Assembly (NCBI GenBank): GCA_030448245.1
Contig: JAUJNH010000003.1
Span: 278,479-342,478 of the forward strand
DNA: 64,000 nt
DNA from: Acidimicrobiales bacterium
GTDB taxonomy: Bacteria > Actinomycetota > Acidimicrobiia > Acidimicrobiales > JAUJNH01
Direction of reading: 5' to 3'
The notes below the pieces were generated by a model, which saw only the letters and a program-made list of their open reading frames with translations, made no database searches and was not told where the DNA came from. A program made the translations under genes and the position numbers. Below, one piece after another: positions 40,349 to 48,811 of the stretch. Every line of letters begins with the position of its first letter. Position 1 is the stretch's first letter.

Positions 40349-42225
40349 TCGAGGGTGCAGCCGCAGCTGTTGACCTCACGCACGATCGTGCCGATACCCG
40401 TGTCGATGTGGGTCGTGCACGGCATGCAGGGGTCGAAGCTGCGGATGGTCCGGAGGATGTCGATCCCCTTGATGTCCTCGTCCCTGACGCTCTCGAGGAT
40501 CGGGGTGCCGACGACGGCCTCCTCGTAGGGGCCGGGGGTGCCGAACGGGTCGCGAGGAGCGGCGTTCAGCGTCGACGGCGTGGTGATCTGGTAGTTGAGG
40601 AGCTTGCCCTTGTCGATGTGCATGTGGTGCACGAGCCAACCGCGGCTCGCCTCCCAGAACCCGACACCGATGCGCTCGTCCTTCGGCACCTTGAACGGGG
40701 TGGAGATGGCCGTCTCACCCCGGCGCCAGTACTCGAGGGCCTTGAGCATGATGTTCATGCCGACTGCGGCCGAGTTGGCCATGGCGTAGGCACGGGCCCG
40801 GTTGCGCTCCATGGCGTTGAGGGTGCGGGGCACCTTCCAGTACAGCTCGTCCTCGGGCAGCTCGTGGCGGGGCATCACCATGCGCATGCCGTCGCCGGTC
40901 GACTCCATGAACGGGTTGTCGACCGTCTGCCCAGCCAGGGACGTCACCCACACGCTGCCGTAGGCACCGGTCTCGATCGACTGGCGGTCCCACCGGGGAG
41001 CGGTGTCCCAGGTGTACTTCTCCTTGAAGTTCTTGCCCGTCGGCCGGGGCAGGGTCCGCTTGTTCCACGGGTGGTGGGGCGACAGCGGGTTGCCCAGCGG
41101 GTCGGTCTTGAACCGCTGCGGAGCGCCCTTGGTCCAGTCGTCGTAGAACGAGTGCTCGATGAACTCCTCGAAGCCGACGTTGATGTCGGTCAGGTTCGTG
41201 GTGACCAGCTTGCCCTCGATCACCATGCCAGGCACGTTCCAGCGAGCGTTGCCCCACTCGTTCATGTTGGCGTAGGTGGCGTCGTAGACCTCGGAGTTGT
41301 CGAACACGCCGGTCTGGGCGATGTTCGTCGGCCGGGCCCCGACCTGCTCGTACTCGGGGTTGGCCTCGAGGAAGAAGTCCATGAGGTCGTCCCAGATCCG
41401 GGTGATGACCTTGCAGAAGTCGAAGATCTTGCCCAGCTGGGTGTAGAACTCGTTGAAGCTCGACACGCTGATCGTGCAGGACATGCCGCCCGGGACGATG
41501 GTCGACGGGTGCGGGTACTTGCCCAACATGATCTGACACATCACGCGGCCCACCCGGGTCCACTCGAGCGCCTCGAGGTAGATCCGCCCCGTCAGGGGGT
41601 TCAGGGCATCCATGATGTCCTTGATGGTCCGGTAGCCGTGGATGTCACCGTGGCGGCACAGGGTCTTCTCGGCCAGGGTCACCAGCTCGGGGTTGGTGAT
41701 CGACACCAGCGAGGTCGAGTAGTCGGGCCCGGCCAAGAGGCCGAGGTGCAGCGGGCGGTCGTAGAAGTACTCGCCGACCTCACCCAGGTTCCGGCACTCG
41801 ACGCCCAGCGGCGGCGGGCAGATGCCGAAGGTCATCTCGGTGGCCAGGGCCGACACGGTGGCGTGCACGCCGCCGCACACGCCACAGGCCCGGGAGCTGA
41901 TGTCGATGGCGTCCCGGGGGTCGCGACCCTCGAGGATGATCTCGTAGCCCCGGAAGAGGGAGGCGATCGAGTGGCAGTCGACCGCCTTCTTCTCCTCGAG
42001 GTCGAGGACGGTGTGGACGGCGAGGGAGCCGGCCACCCGGGTCATCGGGTCGATGTTCCAGTCACGCAGCTTGGGCGGGGCGCCGAGCTTGGCGCCGGGG
42101 CCGTCGGCCGGGCGGGCGTAGCTCTTCAGCTCGACGGGCTCAAAGGCGTAGGGGTCCTTGACCCCCTCCTTCAGCTGGGCCTTGCCCGCGCTGTCGAACT
42201 CGATGGGAAGGTTCTTGAAGCACAT
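40345..42225 (-). CDS. hhyL: [NiFe]-hydrogenase large subunit, actinobacterial (group 1h-like)
   Basis: 626 residues, ATG 42225. The NiFe site Cys pairs are both present: L1 SSRACGVCGGVHATVSA (C114, C117) and L2 RSFDPCMPCTTH (C600, C603, His 606). Twenty residues follow the His (to SCGCTLE) and would be cut by the protease. All four ligands are Cys, not Sec. Sequence style (PMTRVAGSLAVHTVLDLEEK, LYWKVPRTLNAMERNRARA) and the absence of Tat or membrane partner genes fit high-affinity, O2-insensitive uptake enzymes of group 1h that burn trace H2. Lies 35 bp after hhyS. Confidence 0.93.
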   Translation of the reverse strand: MCFKNLPIEFDSAGKAQLKEGVKDPYAFEPVELKSYARPADGPGAKLGAPPKLRDWNIDPMTRVAGSLAVHTVLDLEEKKAVDCHSIASLFRGYEIILEGRDPRDAIDISSRACGVCGGVHATVSALATEMTFGICPPPLGVECRNLGEVGEYFYDRPLHLGLLAGPDYSTSLVSITNPELVTLAEKTLCRHGDIHGYRTIKDIMDALNPLTGRIYLEALEWTRVGRVMCQIMLGKYPHPSTIVPGGMSCTISVSSFNEFYTQLGKIFDFCKVITRIWDDLMDFFLEANPEYEQVGARPTNIAQTGVFDNSEVYDATYANMNEWGNARWNVPGMVIEGKLVTTNLTDINVGFEEFIEHSFYDDWTKGAPQRFKTDPLGNPLSPHHPWNKRTLPRPTGKNFKEKYTWDTAPRWDRQSIETGAYGSVWVTSLAGQTVDNPFMESTGDGMRMVMPRHELPEDELYWKVPRTLNAMERNRARAYAMANSAAVGMNIMLKALEYWRRGETAISTPFKVPKDERIGVGFWEASRGWLVHHMHIDKGKLLNYQITTPSTLNAAPRDPFGTPGPYEEAVVGTPILESVRDEDIKGIDILRTIRSFDPCMPCTTHIDTGIGTIVREVNSCGCTLE

Positions 42226-42260
42226 GGATGTCGTAGCCTCTCGTGAGTCTCTGTCGAGTC

Positions 42261-43616
42261 TTAGTTGTAGGACTCGTTGCGGTGCTGCATCTTCGAGTAG
42301 AACTTGTGCACGACCTTCATCGACCCCTTGGGGGTCGTCCGTCCACGGGCCCAGCCGCTCGGGATTTCTCCGTCCCAGCGGGGGGTCAGGTTCTTGTCGA
42401 CCCGGGTCACGTTGCGCATGCGCCGGATCATGCCGCCAGCCACCCGGCTGGTGTTGCTCGAGACCATCGAGCCGGGGGACACCCCGTAGAAGGGCGAGAA
42501 CTTGTCGGGGAAGCCCGGCATCGTGCAGCCGATGCAGATGCCGCCGATGTTCATGCAGCCGCCGTGACCGTCGACGTTGCCGCGCTCGGCGATGTTGCAC
42601 TGGACCACGGGGCCCCAGCAGCCCAGCTCGACGAGGCACTCCTTGTCGCCGTACTGCTCGGCGAACACGCCTTCCTCGTAGTACCCGGCTCGGGGGCAGT
42701 GGCGGTGGACGGTCTCGCCGAACAGCCAGGCCGGACGGCCGAGGTCGTCGAACTCGGGCAGCGGGGCGAGGCCGTTGAGGAACAGCAGGACGGCGGTGGC
42801 GGTCTCGATGTAGTTGTCGCCGATGGGGGCGCAACCAGGGACGTTGACCACGGGGACGCCAAAGGCCGACCGGTAGTCCTTGCCCAGGTAGTCCATGACG
42901 GCCATGGCGTTGGTGACGTTGTTCTTGGCGGCGGGGATCCCGCCCCAGGAGGCGCAGGTGCCGATGGCCACGACGGCGGCGGCGCCAGGCGACAGCCGGT
43001 CGAGCCACTCGAGGCTGGTGATCTGGCGCCCCGTGTTGGGGTCGTCGCCCAGGCCCATCCAGAACCCGTCACCGGAGATCGACTCGTCCATGATCGAGCC
43101 CTCCCACGTGATGACGTAGGGGGCGTCGAGCTCGCCGCGCTCGGCCATGAAGAGGTTGTGCATCCAGTCGGGGCCGACCTCGGTCGACACGACCGTGTGG
43201 ATCAGCTCGACCCGGGGCAGCCCGGGGAGGATGCCGGCGAGCAGGTGCTCGACCCGCGGGTGGGTGGCGGCGGTGACGGCGACGGTGCAGCCGTCGCAGG
43301 AGGCGCCCACCAACCAGATGAGGTAGATCTTCTTGAGCGGCCCGATGTTCAGCGTGTCGTCAGGCTCGACGAGCGCCCGGCTGCGGATGCCGATGGGCGC
43401 CATCGGGTCGAGCGGGTCGTACCCGTCGATGAGGCCGACGCCAGACTTCTTCGTGCCGTTGAACGGCTCGAGGGTGCCGTGCGGGTACACGGACGGCACG
43501 TTCTCCTCGTGGAAGGTGGCTTGGACCCGCTTGGTGTACTCCTGCGGTTCTGCGGTGATCGTCGGACGCCCAGGCGCCCGGCGGGCCACTCGCCTGGAAG
43601 GTTCGTCAACTGCCAT
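42261..43616 (-). CDS. hhyS: [NiFe]-hydrogenase small subunit, actinobacterial (group 1h-like)
   Basis: 451 residues, ATG 43616 with AAGGGGG upstream. First proximal-cluster pair LVGASCDGCTVAVT (C107, C110), then VAIGTCASWGGIPAAKN, VPGCAPIGDNYIE, further Cys in HRHCPRAGYYEEG, LVELGCWGPVVQCN, GGCMNIGGICIGCTMPGFPD. An Asp directly follows C107; group 1h enzymes are known for an Asp among their proximal ligands, though I cannot tell which residue. About 100 residues precede the first Cys, longer than usual. No Tat signal with a hydrophobic segment, so the enzyme is cytoplasmic or membrane-facing. First gene of the operon. Confidence 0.93.
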   Translation of the reverse strand: MAVDEPSRRVARRAPGRPTITAEPQEYTKRVQATFHEENVPSVYPHGTLEPFNGTKKSGVGLIDGYDPLDPMAPIGIRSRALVEPDDTLNIGPLKKIYLIWLVGASCDGCTVAVTAATHPRVEHLLAGILPGLPRVELIHTVVSTEVGPDWMHNLFMAERGELDAPYVITWEGSIMDESISGDGFWMGLGDDPNTGRQITSLEWLDRLSPGAAAVVAIGTCASWGGIPAAKNNVTNAMAVMDYLGKDYRSAFGVPVVNVPGCAPIGDNYIETATAVLLFLNGLAPLPEFDDLGRPAWLFGETVHRHCPRAGYYEEGVFAEQYGDKECLVELGCWGPVVQCNIAERGNVDGHGGCMNIGGICIGCTMPGFPDKFSPFYGVSPGSMVSSNTSRVAGGMIRRMRNVTRVDKNLTPRWDGEIPSGWARGRTTPKGSMKVVHKFYSKMQHRNESYN

Positions 43617-43694
43617 GTCATCCCCCTTGGCTCGGTAGGTGCACCGTACACTTATCTGCGGTCCTATGTCATCATGCTTGGGCCACTTATACCA

Positions 43695-43707
43695 ACCCGG
43701 ACCGGGT
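43695..43707. promoter_or_regulatory. Palindrome in the hhyS-padR divergent region
   Basis: ACCCGG-A-CCGGGT in the 147-bp intergenic region, 78 bp upstream of hhyS and 57 bp upstream of the padR-like gene. A suitable site for a dimeric regulator controlling both directions. No footprint can be claimed. Confidence 0.4.
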
Positions 43708-43763
43708 CGTACGGCCCACGGCAGGCCTCACGACCGGGTCAGCGACAGGGAAGAGGACGCCCC

Positions 43764-44186
43764 GTGCCCACGCACACGACTGACGAGCCTCAGGGCGGCC
43801 TCCCGCGCAACTACCTGCGGGCCACGCTGCTCCTCCTCATCGGCGAGGCGCCGGCCCACGGCTACGACCTGCTCGAGCAGGTCGCCCAGCTCGGGCTGGG
43901 CAAGGTCGACCCGGGCGGGCTCTACCGGGCCCTGCGGGTGATGGAGCGCGACGGCCTGGTCGGCTCCACGTGGGAGCACTCGTCGGCGGGTCCGGCCCGC
44001 CGCACCTACACCCTGCTGCCCGATGGAACCGACTGGCTGCACGCCTGGGCGGGTGCCCTGCGGGAGAGCCACCGGTACCTCTCTATCTACCTCAGCCGGT
44101 ACGATGCCATCATCGAACGCCAGAACCACCCCCCTGTCGCGCCCGTCGAGAACGTCCCGCCCGGCCCGCCGGGCCCCACCCCGTGA
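43764..44186 (+). CDS. PadR-family transcriptional regulator
   Basis: GTG 43764, 140 residues. Winged helix at residues ~14-90: YLRATLLLLIGEAPAHGYDL, LEQVAQLGLGKVDPGGLYRA, LRVMERDGLVGSTWEH and ARRTYTLLPDGTDWLHAWA, the PadR signature. It is divergent from hhyS and overlaps a CooC ATPase gene by 4 bp, so it probably controls hydrogenase and the Ni-processing ATPase. C-terminal dimerisation part is short and Pro-rich. Confidence 0.9.
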   Translation: MPTHTTDEPQGGLPRNYLRATLLLLIGEAPAHGYDLLEQVAQLGLGKVDPGGLYRALRVMERDGLVGSTWEHSSAGPARRTYTLLPDGTDWLHAWAGALRESHRYLSIYLSRYDAIIERQNHPPVAPVENVPPGPPGPTP

Positions 44187-44971
44187 GCGGGGCGCTGCGC
44201 ATCGCCCTGGCGGGCAAGGGCGGCGCCGGCAAGACGACGATCTCGTCCACGCTGGCCCGCCTCCTGGCCCGCCGCGGCAAGCGGGTGCTGGTGATCGACG
44301 GCGACAGCAACCCGAACGTGGCCGTGGCCCTCGGCATTGAGCGAGAGCGGGCCGCGGCCCTCTCCACCCTCCCCGTCACGCTCACCAACCGCCGCCTCAA
44401 CGGCTCGGGCCTGGTCATGCCGGTCACCGACGTCGTGCGCGAGCACGGCATCGCCGGCCCCGACGGGGTCGAGGTCGTGCAGATGTGCATGCCGGCCCAC
44501 GCCGACGAGGGCTGCATGTGCTCGGCCCACGCCACGGTCAGCGGGCTGCTGGCCGACGCCGCCTCCGAGGACGACCTGGTCACCATCCTCGACCTCGAGG
44601 CGTCGCCCGAGCACCTCAGCCGGGGCACCACCCGCCACGTCGACGCCCTCCTCCTCATCACCGAGCCCTACTACCGCTCGCTGGAGACGACTCGCCGGAT
44701 GGCTGCCCTGGCAGCCGAGCTGCCCATCCCCTACCTCGGGGTGGTGGCCAACAAGGTCCGGTCCAGCGACGACACCGCAGCGATCCTGGAGTTCTGCCAG
44801 CGCCACGGCCTGCCCCAGGCCGGCGAGGTGCCGTGGAGCGACGCCGTGACGATGGCCGACAAGCTGGGCGTGCCCGTGATCGACGGCGATCCAGACGGGC
44901 CGATCGTGGCGGCGATCACCGCCGTGGCCGACCACCTGGTCTCCCTGCCGCCCCGAGAGAGCGCGGCGTAG
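44183..44971 (+). CDS. CooC-type ATPase with CxC motif (paralogue 2)
   Basis: GTG 44183 (GTGA overlap with padR), 262 residues. Deviant Walker A IALAGKGGAGKTTISSTLA, VIDGDSNPNVAVALG, CxC motif DEGCMCSAHATVSGLL, Walker B VTILDLEASPEHLSRGTT and VVANKVRSSDD. Very like the ATPase at 27215-27970, including G-C-x-C-S-x-H. Coupling to padR and closeness to hhySL suggest it handles nickel or another metal for this hydrogenase, a role that CooC fills for CODH (inference). Confidence 0.9.
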   Translation: MSGALRIALAGKGGAGKTTISSTLARLLARRGKRVLVIDGDSNPNVAVALGIERERAAALSTLPVTLTNRRLNGSGLVMPVTDVVREHGIAGPDGVEVVQMCMPAHADEGCMCSAHATVSGLLADAASEDDLVTILDLEASPEHLSRGTTRHVDALLLITEPYYRSLETTRRMAALAAELPIPYLGVVANKVRSSDDTAAILEFCQRHGLPQAGEVPWSDAVTMADKLGVPVIDGDPDGPIVAAITAVADHLVSLPPRESAA

Positions 44972-44976
44972 CTTCA

Positions 44977-44996
44977 CCCCGACGGTTCCGTCGGGG
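44977..44996. terminator. Stem-loop between convergent genes
   Basis: CCCCGACGG-TT-CCGTCGGGG directly after the CooC-type gene stop and before the converging ftsH-like gene end. No T-run; likely bidirectional terminator. Confidence 0.65.
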
Positions 44997-45046
44997 AGCT
45001 GGTGACGCGCAGCGCACCGTCGCCGGACAGAAGAGGACGGTGTCGG

Positions 45047-46639
45047 TCAGGCCTGGTGGGCGCCCGCCGGCACGTCGACGGCGCCGAGGCGGCGGCCGGT
45101 GACGCGCTCGTGGACGCCGGCCAGCTCGGCCGCTGACAGCGTCTCGCGCTGGGCCAGGGCGTCGGCCACGGCCCGGAGGCTGACCTCGTGGTCGGCGAGG
45201 ATCGAGCGGGCGGCGGCTTCCGCGCCCGAGACCAGGGTCCGCACCTCCTCGCCGCCGGCGCTGCCCTCCATGTAGGGGACCTTGTCCCGCCCGACCGCCA
45301 GCTCGTAGCGCCCGGTCATCGCCCAGTGCTCCACCATGCGCCGGGCCAGGCTGGCCGCGTCCTTCAGGTCGTCGGCCGCCTCGGTGGTGGGCTGACCGAA
45401 GATCTGCAGCTCGGCGGCCCGCCCGCCCAGCAGGATGATCAGGCGGGTCATCAGCTCGCGCTTGCTCAGCGTCTCGTCCTCGTCGCGCCCCGACCAGGTC
45501 GAGCTGCTGAAGCCGGCCCGGCGGTTGAGGATCGAGACCCGCGGCGGCGGCTCGACGTCGCGGAGCAGCAGGGTCAGCAGGGCGTGCCCGGCCTCGTGCA
45601 CGCCGAGGAGGCGCTTCTCGTCGGGGGTGAGGCGCCGCGAGCTCGGGAGGCCGGAGACGTGGCGGTCGAGCGCCTCGTCCAGGTCCTCGGGGCTGATGGT
45701 CGTCTGGTGGCGGCGGGCCGCGAGCAGCGACGCCTCGTTGACCGCCGTGGCCAGCTCGGCAGCCGTCAGGCCGGCCGTGGCGGCGGCCACCTTGTCCCAC
45801 TGGACGTGCTCGGAGAAGGGCCGGCTGGCGGCGTGGAGCTTCAGGATCTGCTCGCGGCCGCGGAGGTCAGGCCGCTCGATGCGGATGCGGCGGTCGAACC
45901 GGCCGGGCCGCAGCAGCGCCGGGTCGATGAGCTCCGGCCGGTTGGTGGCCGCCAGGATCAGCACGTTCGACGACGCCTCGAACCCGTCCAGCTCGACCAG
46001 CAGCTGGTTGAGGGTGTTGTCGAACTCGCGGGAGCCGGCGCCGCCCTCCTCCCGGCTGCGGCCCACGGCGTCGAGCTCGTCGATGAACACGATCGACGGG
46101 GCGTCCTTGCGGGCCTGCTCGAACAGCTCGCGCACCCGGGCCGCGCCGAGGCCGACGAACTGCTCGACGAAGCTGGCCGCCGAGACCGGGAAGAAGGTGA
46201 CGCCGGCCTCGCCCGCCAACGCCTTGGCCAGGAGGGTCTTGCCGCACCCGGGCGGCCCGTGGAGCAGGACGCCGCCGGGCATCCTGGCGCCGACGGCTTC
46301 ATAGCGCTCGGGGTTGGCGAGGTACTCCCGGATCTCCTGCAGCTCGGCCACGGCCTGGTCCAGCCCGGCCACGTCGGCGAAGCTGAGCGTCGGCACGGTG
46401 GCCGCCACGGGAGCCGTGACCGGCACCGGCACCGACCCCTGCGCCGGCACCGTGGCCACCATGGCGCTCGACGACGGAGTGAACGTCTGGCTGGGCGGGG
46501 GGTGGGGCGCCTCCGGCGGCTCCTCCACCCGCCGGCGCCGCCAGGGCTGGGTGATCCACAGGACGGCGATGGTGGCCAAGGTGATGACGGCGACGGCCGC
46601 GAGGAACTCCGGGCGCCTGAGGATCTCACCAAAGCTCAT
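45047..46639 (-). CDS. FtsH-like AAA+ zinc metalloprotease
   Basis: 530 residues, ATG 46639. One N-terminal helix (FLAAVAVITLATIAVLWI) replaces the two helices and periplasmic domain of classical FtsH. Then AAA: GGVLLHGPPGCGKTLLAKAL (Walker A), SIVFIDELDAVGRSREEGG (Walker B), SRH NRPELIDPALLRPGRFDRRI. The protease has zinc motif LLGVHEAGHALLTLL and third ligand region TTEAADDLKDAASLARRMVEHW. Likely a secondary membrane protease, possibly removing damaged membrane proteins or immature hydrogenase (inference). Convergent with the padR-cooC pair. Confidence 0.9.
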   Translation of the reverse strand: MSFGEILRRPEFLAAVAVITLATIAVLWITQPWRRRRVEEPPEAPHPPPSQTFTPSSSAMVATVPAQGSVPVPVTAPVAATVPTLSFADVAGLDQAVAELQEIREYLANPERYEAVGARMPGGVLLHGPPGCGKTLLAKALAGEAGVTFFPVSAASFVEQFVGLGAARVRELFEQARKDAPSIVFIDELDAVGRSREEGGAGSREFDNTLNQLLVELDGFEASSNVLILAATNRPELIDPALLRPGRFDRRIRIERPDLRGREQILKLHAASRPFSEHVQWDKVAAATAGLTAAELATAVNEASLLAARRHQTTISPEDLDEALDRHVSGLPSSRRLTPDEKRLLGVHEAGHALLTLLLRDVEPPPRVSILNRRAGFSSSTWSGRDEDETLSKRELMTRLIILLGGRAAELQIFGQPTTEAADDLKDAASLARRMVEHWAMTGRYELAVGRDKVPYMEGSAGGEEVRTLVSGAEAAARSILADHEVSLRAVADALAQRETLSAAELAGVHERVTGRRLGAVDVPAGAHQA

Positions 46640-46782
46640 GCAGCCCTGAACCTCCCGGAACGGCCTCGTCGTCCACTACCTGTCGCCTGACACTAGCGGC
46701 CGGACCTCCCCGGGCTCAGTGATGAAACCCGTTCAGACGAGGGTCGGAGCGGCCCTTCGCCACGCCGATCCGGCGCCCCCGG

Positions 46783-48690
46783 TCACAGCGCGCAGGAGGC
46801 AGCCTCCATGAACAGGCCCGTGTTCTGCTGGTTCAGCCCCTTGCACACCGACCGGCTCACCCGGGAGTTGGAGCTCTCGGCCAGCCACGCCATGGGCAGC
46901 AGGTCGACCGCCTTGGTCTGGATCTTGCCGTAGAGGGAGGCGGCTTCCGCCCCCGTGGCCTGCACCGCCCGGTCCCACAGGTCGTCCATCGACTCGTCGC
47001 CGACGGAGGCCTTCGGCTCTCGGATCCCCGAGGTGTTCGTGAACGCCACGGGGCTGATCTGGGTCGAGTGGTACTGGCGTCGGGCGCCGATGGTGGGGTC
47101 GTCGCCTGCGCAGTAGGACACGAAGGTGGTGTCGTAGTTCCGGTCCTTCATCGCCGTCTGGGTGGCGGCGCTGTCCAGCGGCCGGTCGTTCAGGTCGATG
47201 CCGACCTGGCGCAGGTTGTTGTCGAGCTGCACGCCGTAGGCGGCCTGGTTGCCGGTGTTGAAGTGGATGGCGTCGAGGACGAGCGGGGTGCCTGCCGGCG
47301 GCAGCCCCGGCCTGCCGTCCGAGGTGCGGGTGTCGGTGACGGCCGGTCCCGCGATCCAGCCGGCAGCCTGGAGTCCGTCGCGAGCCTGCGCCACGTCGAA
47401 GCTCGGGAGGTTCCGCTGGGGGGCGTGCGCCCCCGTCAGGCCGCTGTGGAACGGCGAGTCGGCAACCCGGCCCTGTCCGTAATCGATGTTGGTGAAGGCG
47501 GCCTGGCGGTCGAAGGCCTGGTAGATCGCCTTCCGGACGGCGAGGTTCTTCAGGATCGGGTGGTTGTAGCTGCCCGGGTCGGCCGAGACCGCCGGCGCCG
47601 GCTGGCCCTTGGCCCAGAGGTTGAACGACAGGGTGGTGATGCAGTTGCCGCCGCCGGTGCCCCGGGGGACCGAGGCGATCTCGTAGTCGGGGCCCGCGAA
47701 CGTCGGCGCCGTCGGGGGCAGGAGGTTGCCGGCCGGGCTGCCGACGTCCACGCTGCCGGCGGTGCCGCGGGCGGCCTGGAGCGACGGGGCCACCGACGCC
47801 GCCGCGGTGTTCTGGAGCACGACCCGGGCGAGGTAGGGCAGGTCGCGCTTGAAGTAGGTGGGGTTCCGCTCGAGTGTGATCGCGTTCGGGTTGACCGATG
47901 CGAACTTGAAGGGGCCGCTGCCGACCGGTGCCAGGTTCTTGGCGCACGTGGGCGTCGGGTCGATGAGGGTGCCGTCGCCGCCCGTCACCGCACACGACGC
48001 AAAGTAGTTCTTCGGGATGATCGGTGCCTCGGTGACGTTCATCTGCTTCACCAGCGGTGCGTACTTGTAACGGAAGCGGAACTTCACTGTGAGCCCGTTG
48101 GGCCCGTCGGGCAGGGTGATGGCGTCGGGCGGGGTCTTGGCGCTGTTCCCGGACCCGGTGACGCCGAGCGCCGGCCCCATCGAGGCGGCCGTGCGGCTGT
48201 GGCCCCGCAGGAGCGCCTCCTCGAAGCTGAACTTCACGTCGTCGGCGATGATCGGCGTGCCGTTGTGCCACTGCATCCCGGGCCGCAGGGTGAAGACGAC
48301 GTCCTGGGAGCCATCCGGGTTGTCGGTGGTGACCGGCGTGGCGCTGGCCAGGTCCGGCACCACCTTGTTCGAGGGATCGAAGGCCATGAGGCCGTTGAAC
48401 ATCGCCTCCGAGTTGGTGTGGACCCCGCCGTTCGAGGTGGTGGCAGGGTTCAGCGAGCCGCTCGTGCCCTGGATGGCGACCACCATGGTGCCGCCCCGCG
48501 GAAGTGACTCGGCGGCGCCGGTCCCGGCCGGGCTCGCAGCCTCGTCGTCCTGGCGCTGGACGGCGAAGACCACGACTGCGGCCAGCACGGCCAGGACGGC
48601 CACCAGGACGAGGACCTTGGCCAGCGAGAAGCCGTTGTCGCCAGACCGGCCGGTTCGCCCTCGCGCCGACATCGATGCGTTCTCGTGCAC
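46783..48690 (-). CDS. ABC transporter substrate-binding protein, family 5 (peptide/nickel type)
   Basis: I choose GTG 48690 with AGGGGG seven bases upstream, 635 residues. N-terminal anchor helix (LAKVLVLVAVLAVLAAVVVFA) without a lipobox, then the SBP_bac_5 domain: SEAMFNGLMAFDPSNKVVPDL, LRPGMQWHNGTPIIADDVKFS, NLAVRKAIYQAFDRQ. Extra Cys pairs are present. It binds oligopeptides or nickel chelates outside the membrane. Divergent from the permease genes starting at 48812 (121-bp region), which it presumably serves. Confidence 0.88.
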   Translation of the reverse strand: MHENASMSARGRTGRSGDNGFSLAKVLVLVAVLAVLAAVVVFAVQRQDDEAASPAGTGAAESLPRGGTMVVAIQGTSGSLNPATTSNGGVHTNSEAMFNGLMAFDPSNKVVPDLASATPVTTDNPDGSQDVVFTLRPGMQWHNGTPIIADDVKFSFEEALLRGHSRTAASMGPALGVTGSGNSAKTPPDAITLPDGPNGLTVKFRFRYKYAPLVKQMNVTEAPIIPKNYFASCAVTGGDGTLIDPTPTCAKNLAPVGSGPFKFASVNPNAITLERNPTYFKRDLPYLARVVLQNTAAASVAPSLQAARGTAGSVDVGSPAGNLLPPTAPTFAGPDYEIASVPRGTGGGNCITTLSFNLWAKGQPAPAVSADPGSYNHPILKNLAVRKAIYQAFDRQAAFTNIDYGQGRVADSPFHSGLTGAHAPQRNLPSFDVAQARDGLQAAGWIAGPAVTDTRTSDGRPGLPPAGTPLVLDAIHFNTGNQAAYGVQLDNNLRQVGIDLNDRPLDSAATQTAMKDRNYDTTFVSYCAGDDPTIGARRQYHSTQISPVAFTNTSGIREPKASVGDESMDDLWDRAVQATGAEAASLYGKIQTKAVDLLPMAWLAESSNSRVSRSVCKGLNQQNTGLFMEAASCAL

Positions 48691-48788
48691 AGCTGTTCCC
48701 CCTGGTCTCATGCTCTCCACAGCGCGGTGTCGCCGCCGCCAGCCACGCGATCTCCTCGGTTGGCCGACCCGGAGCATACTTCCTCGTA

Positions 48789-48798
48789 CAACCGGTTG
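48789..48798. promoter_or_regulatory. Palindrome CAACCGGTTG upstream of the ABC operon
   Basis: A 10-bp perfect palindrome 14 bp before the start of the first permease gene in the divergent 121-bp region. Position fits an operator; the regulator is unknown. Confidence 0.35.
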
Positions 48799-48811
48799 GT
48801 AGGTTGCCGAC

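Noticed and set aside
40345..42225. Selenocysteine in the hydrogenase large subunit ([NiFeSe])
   Set aside because: All four active-site positions are Cys codons and there is no in-frame TGA.
42261..43616. Tat signal peptide in the hydrogenase small subunit (SRRVARR near the N-terminus)
   Set aside because: No hydrophobic segment follows the Arg pair, so it does not look like an export signal.
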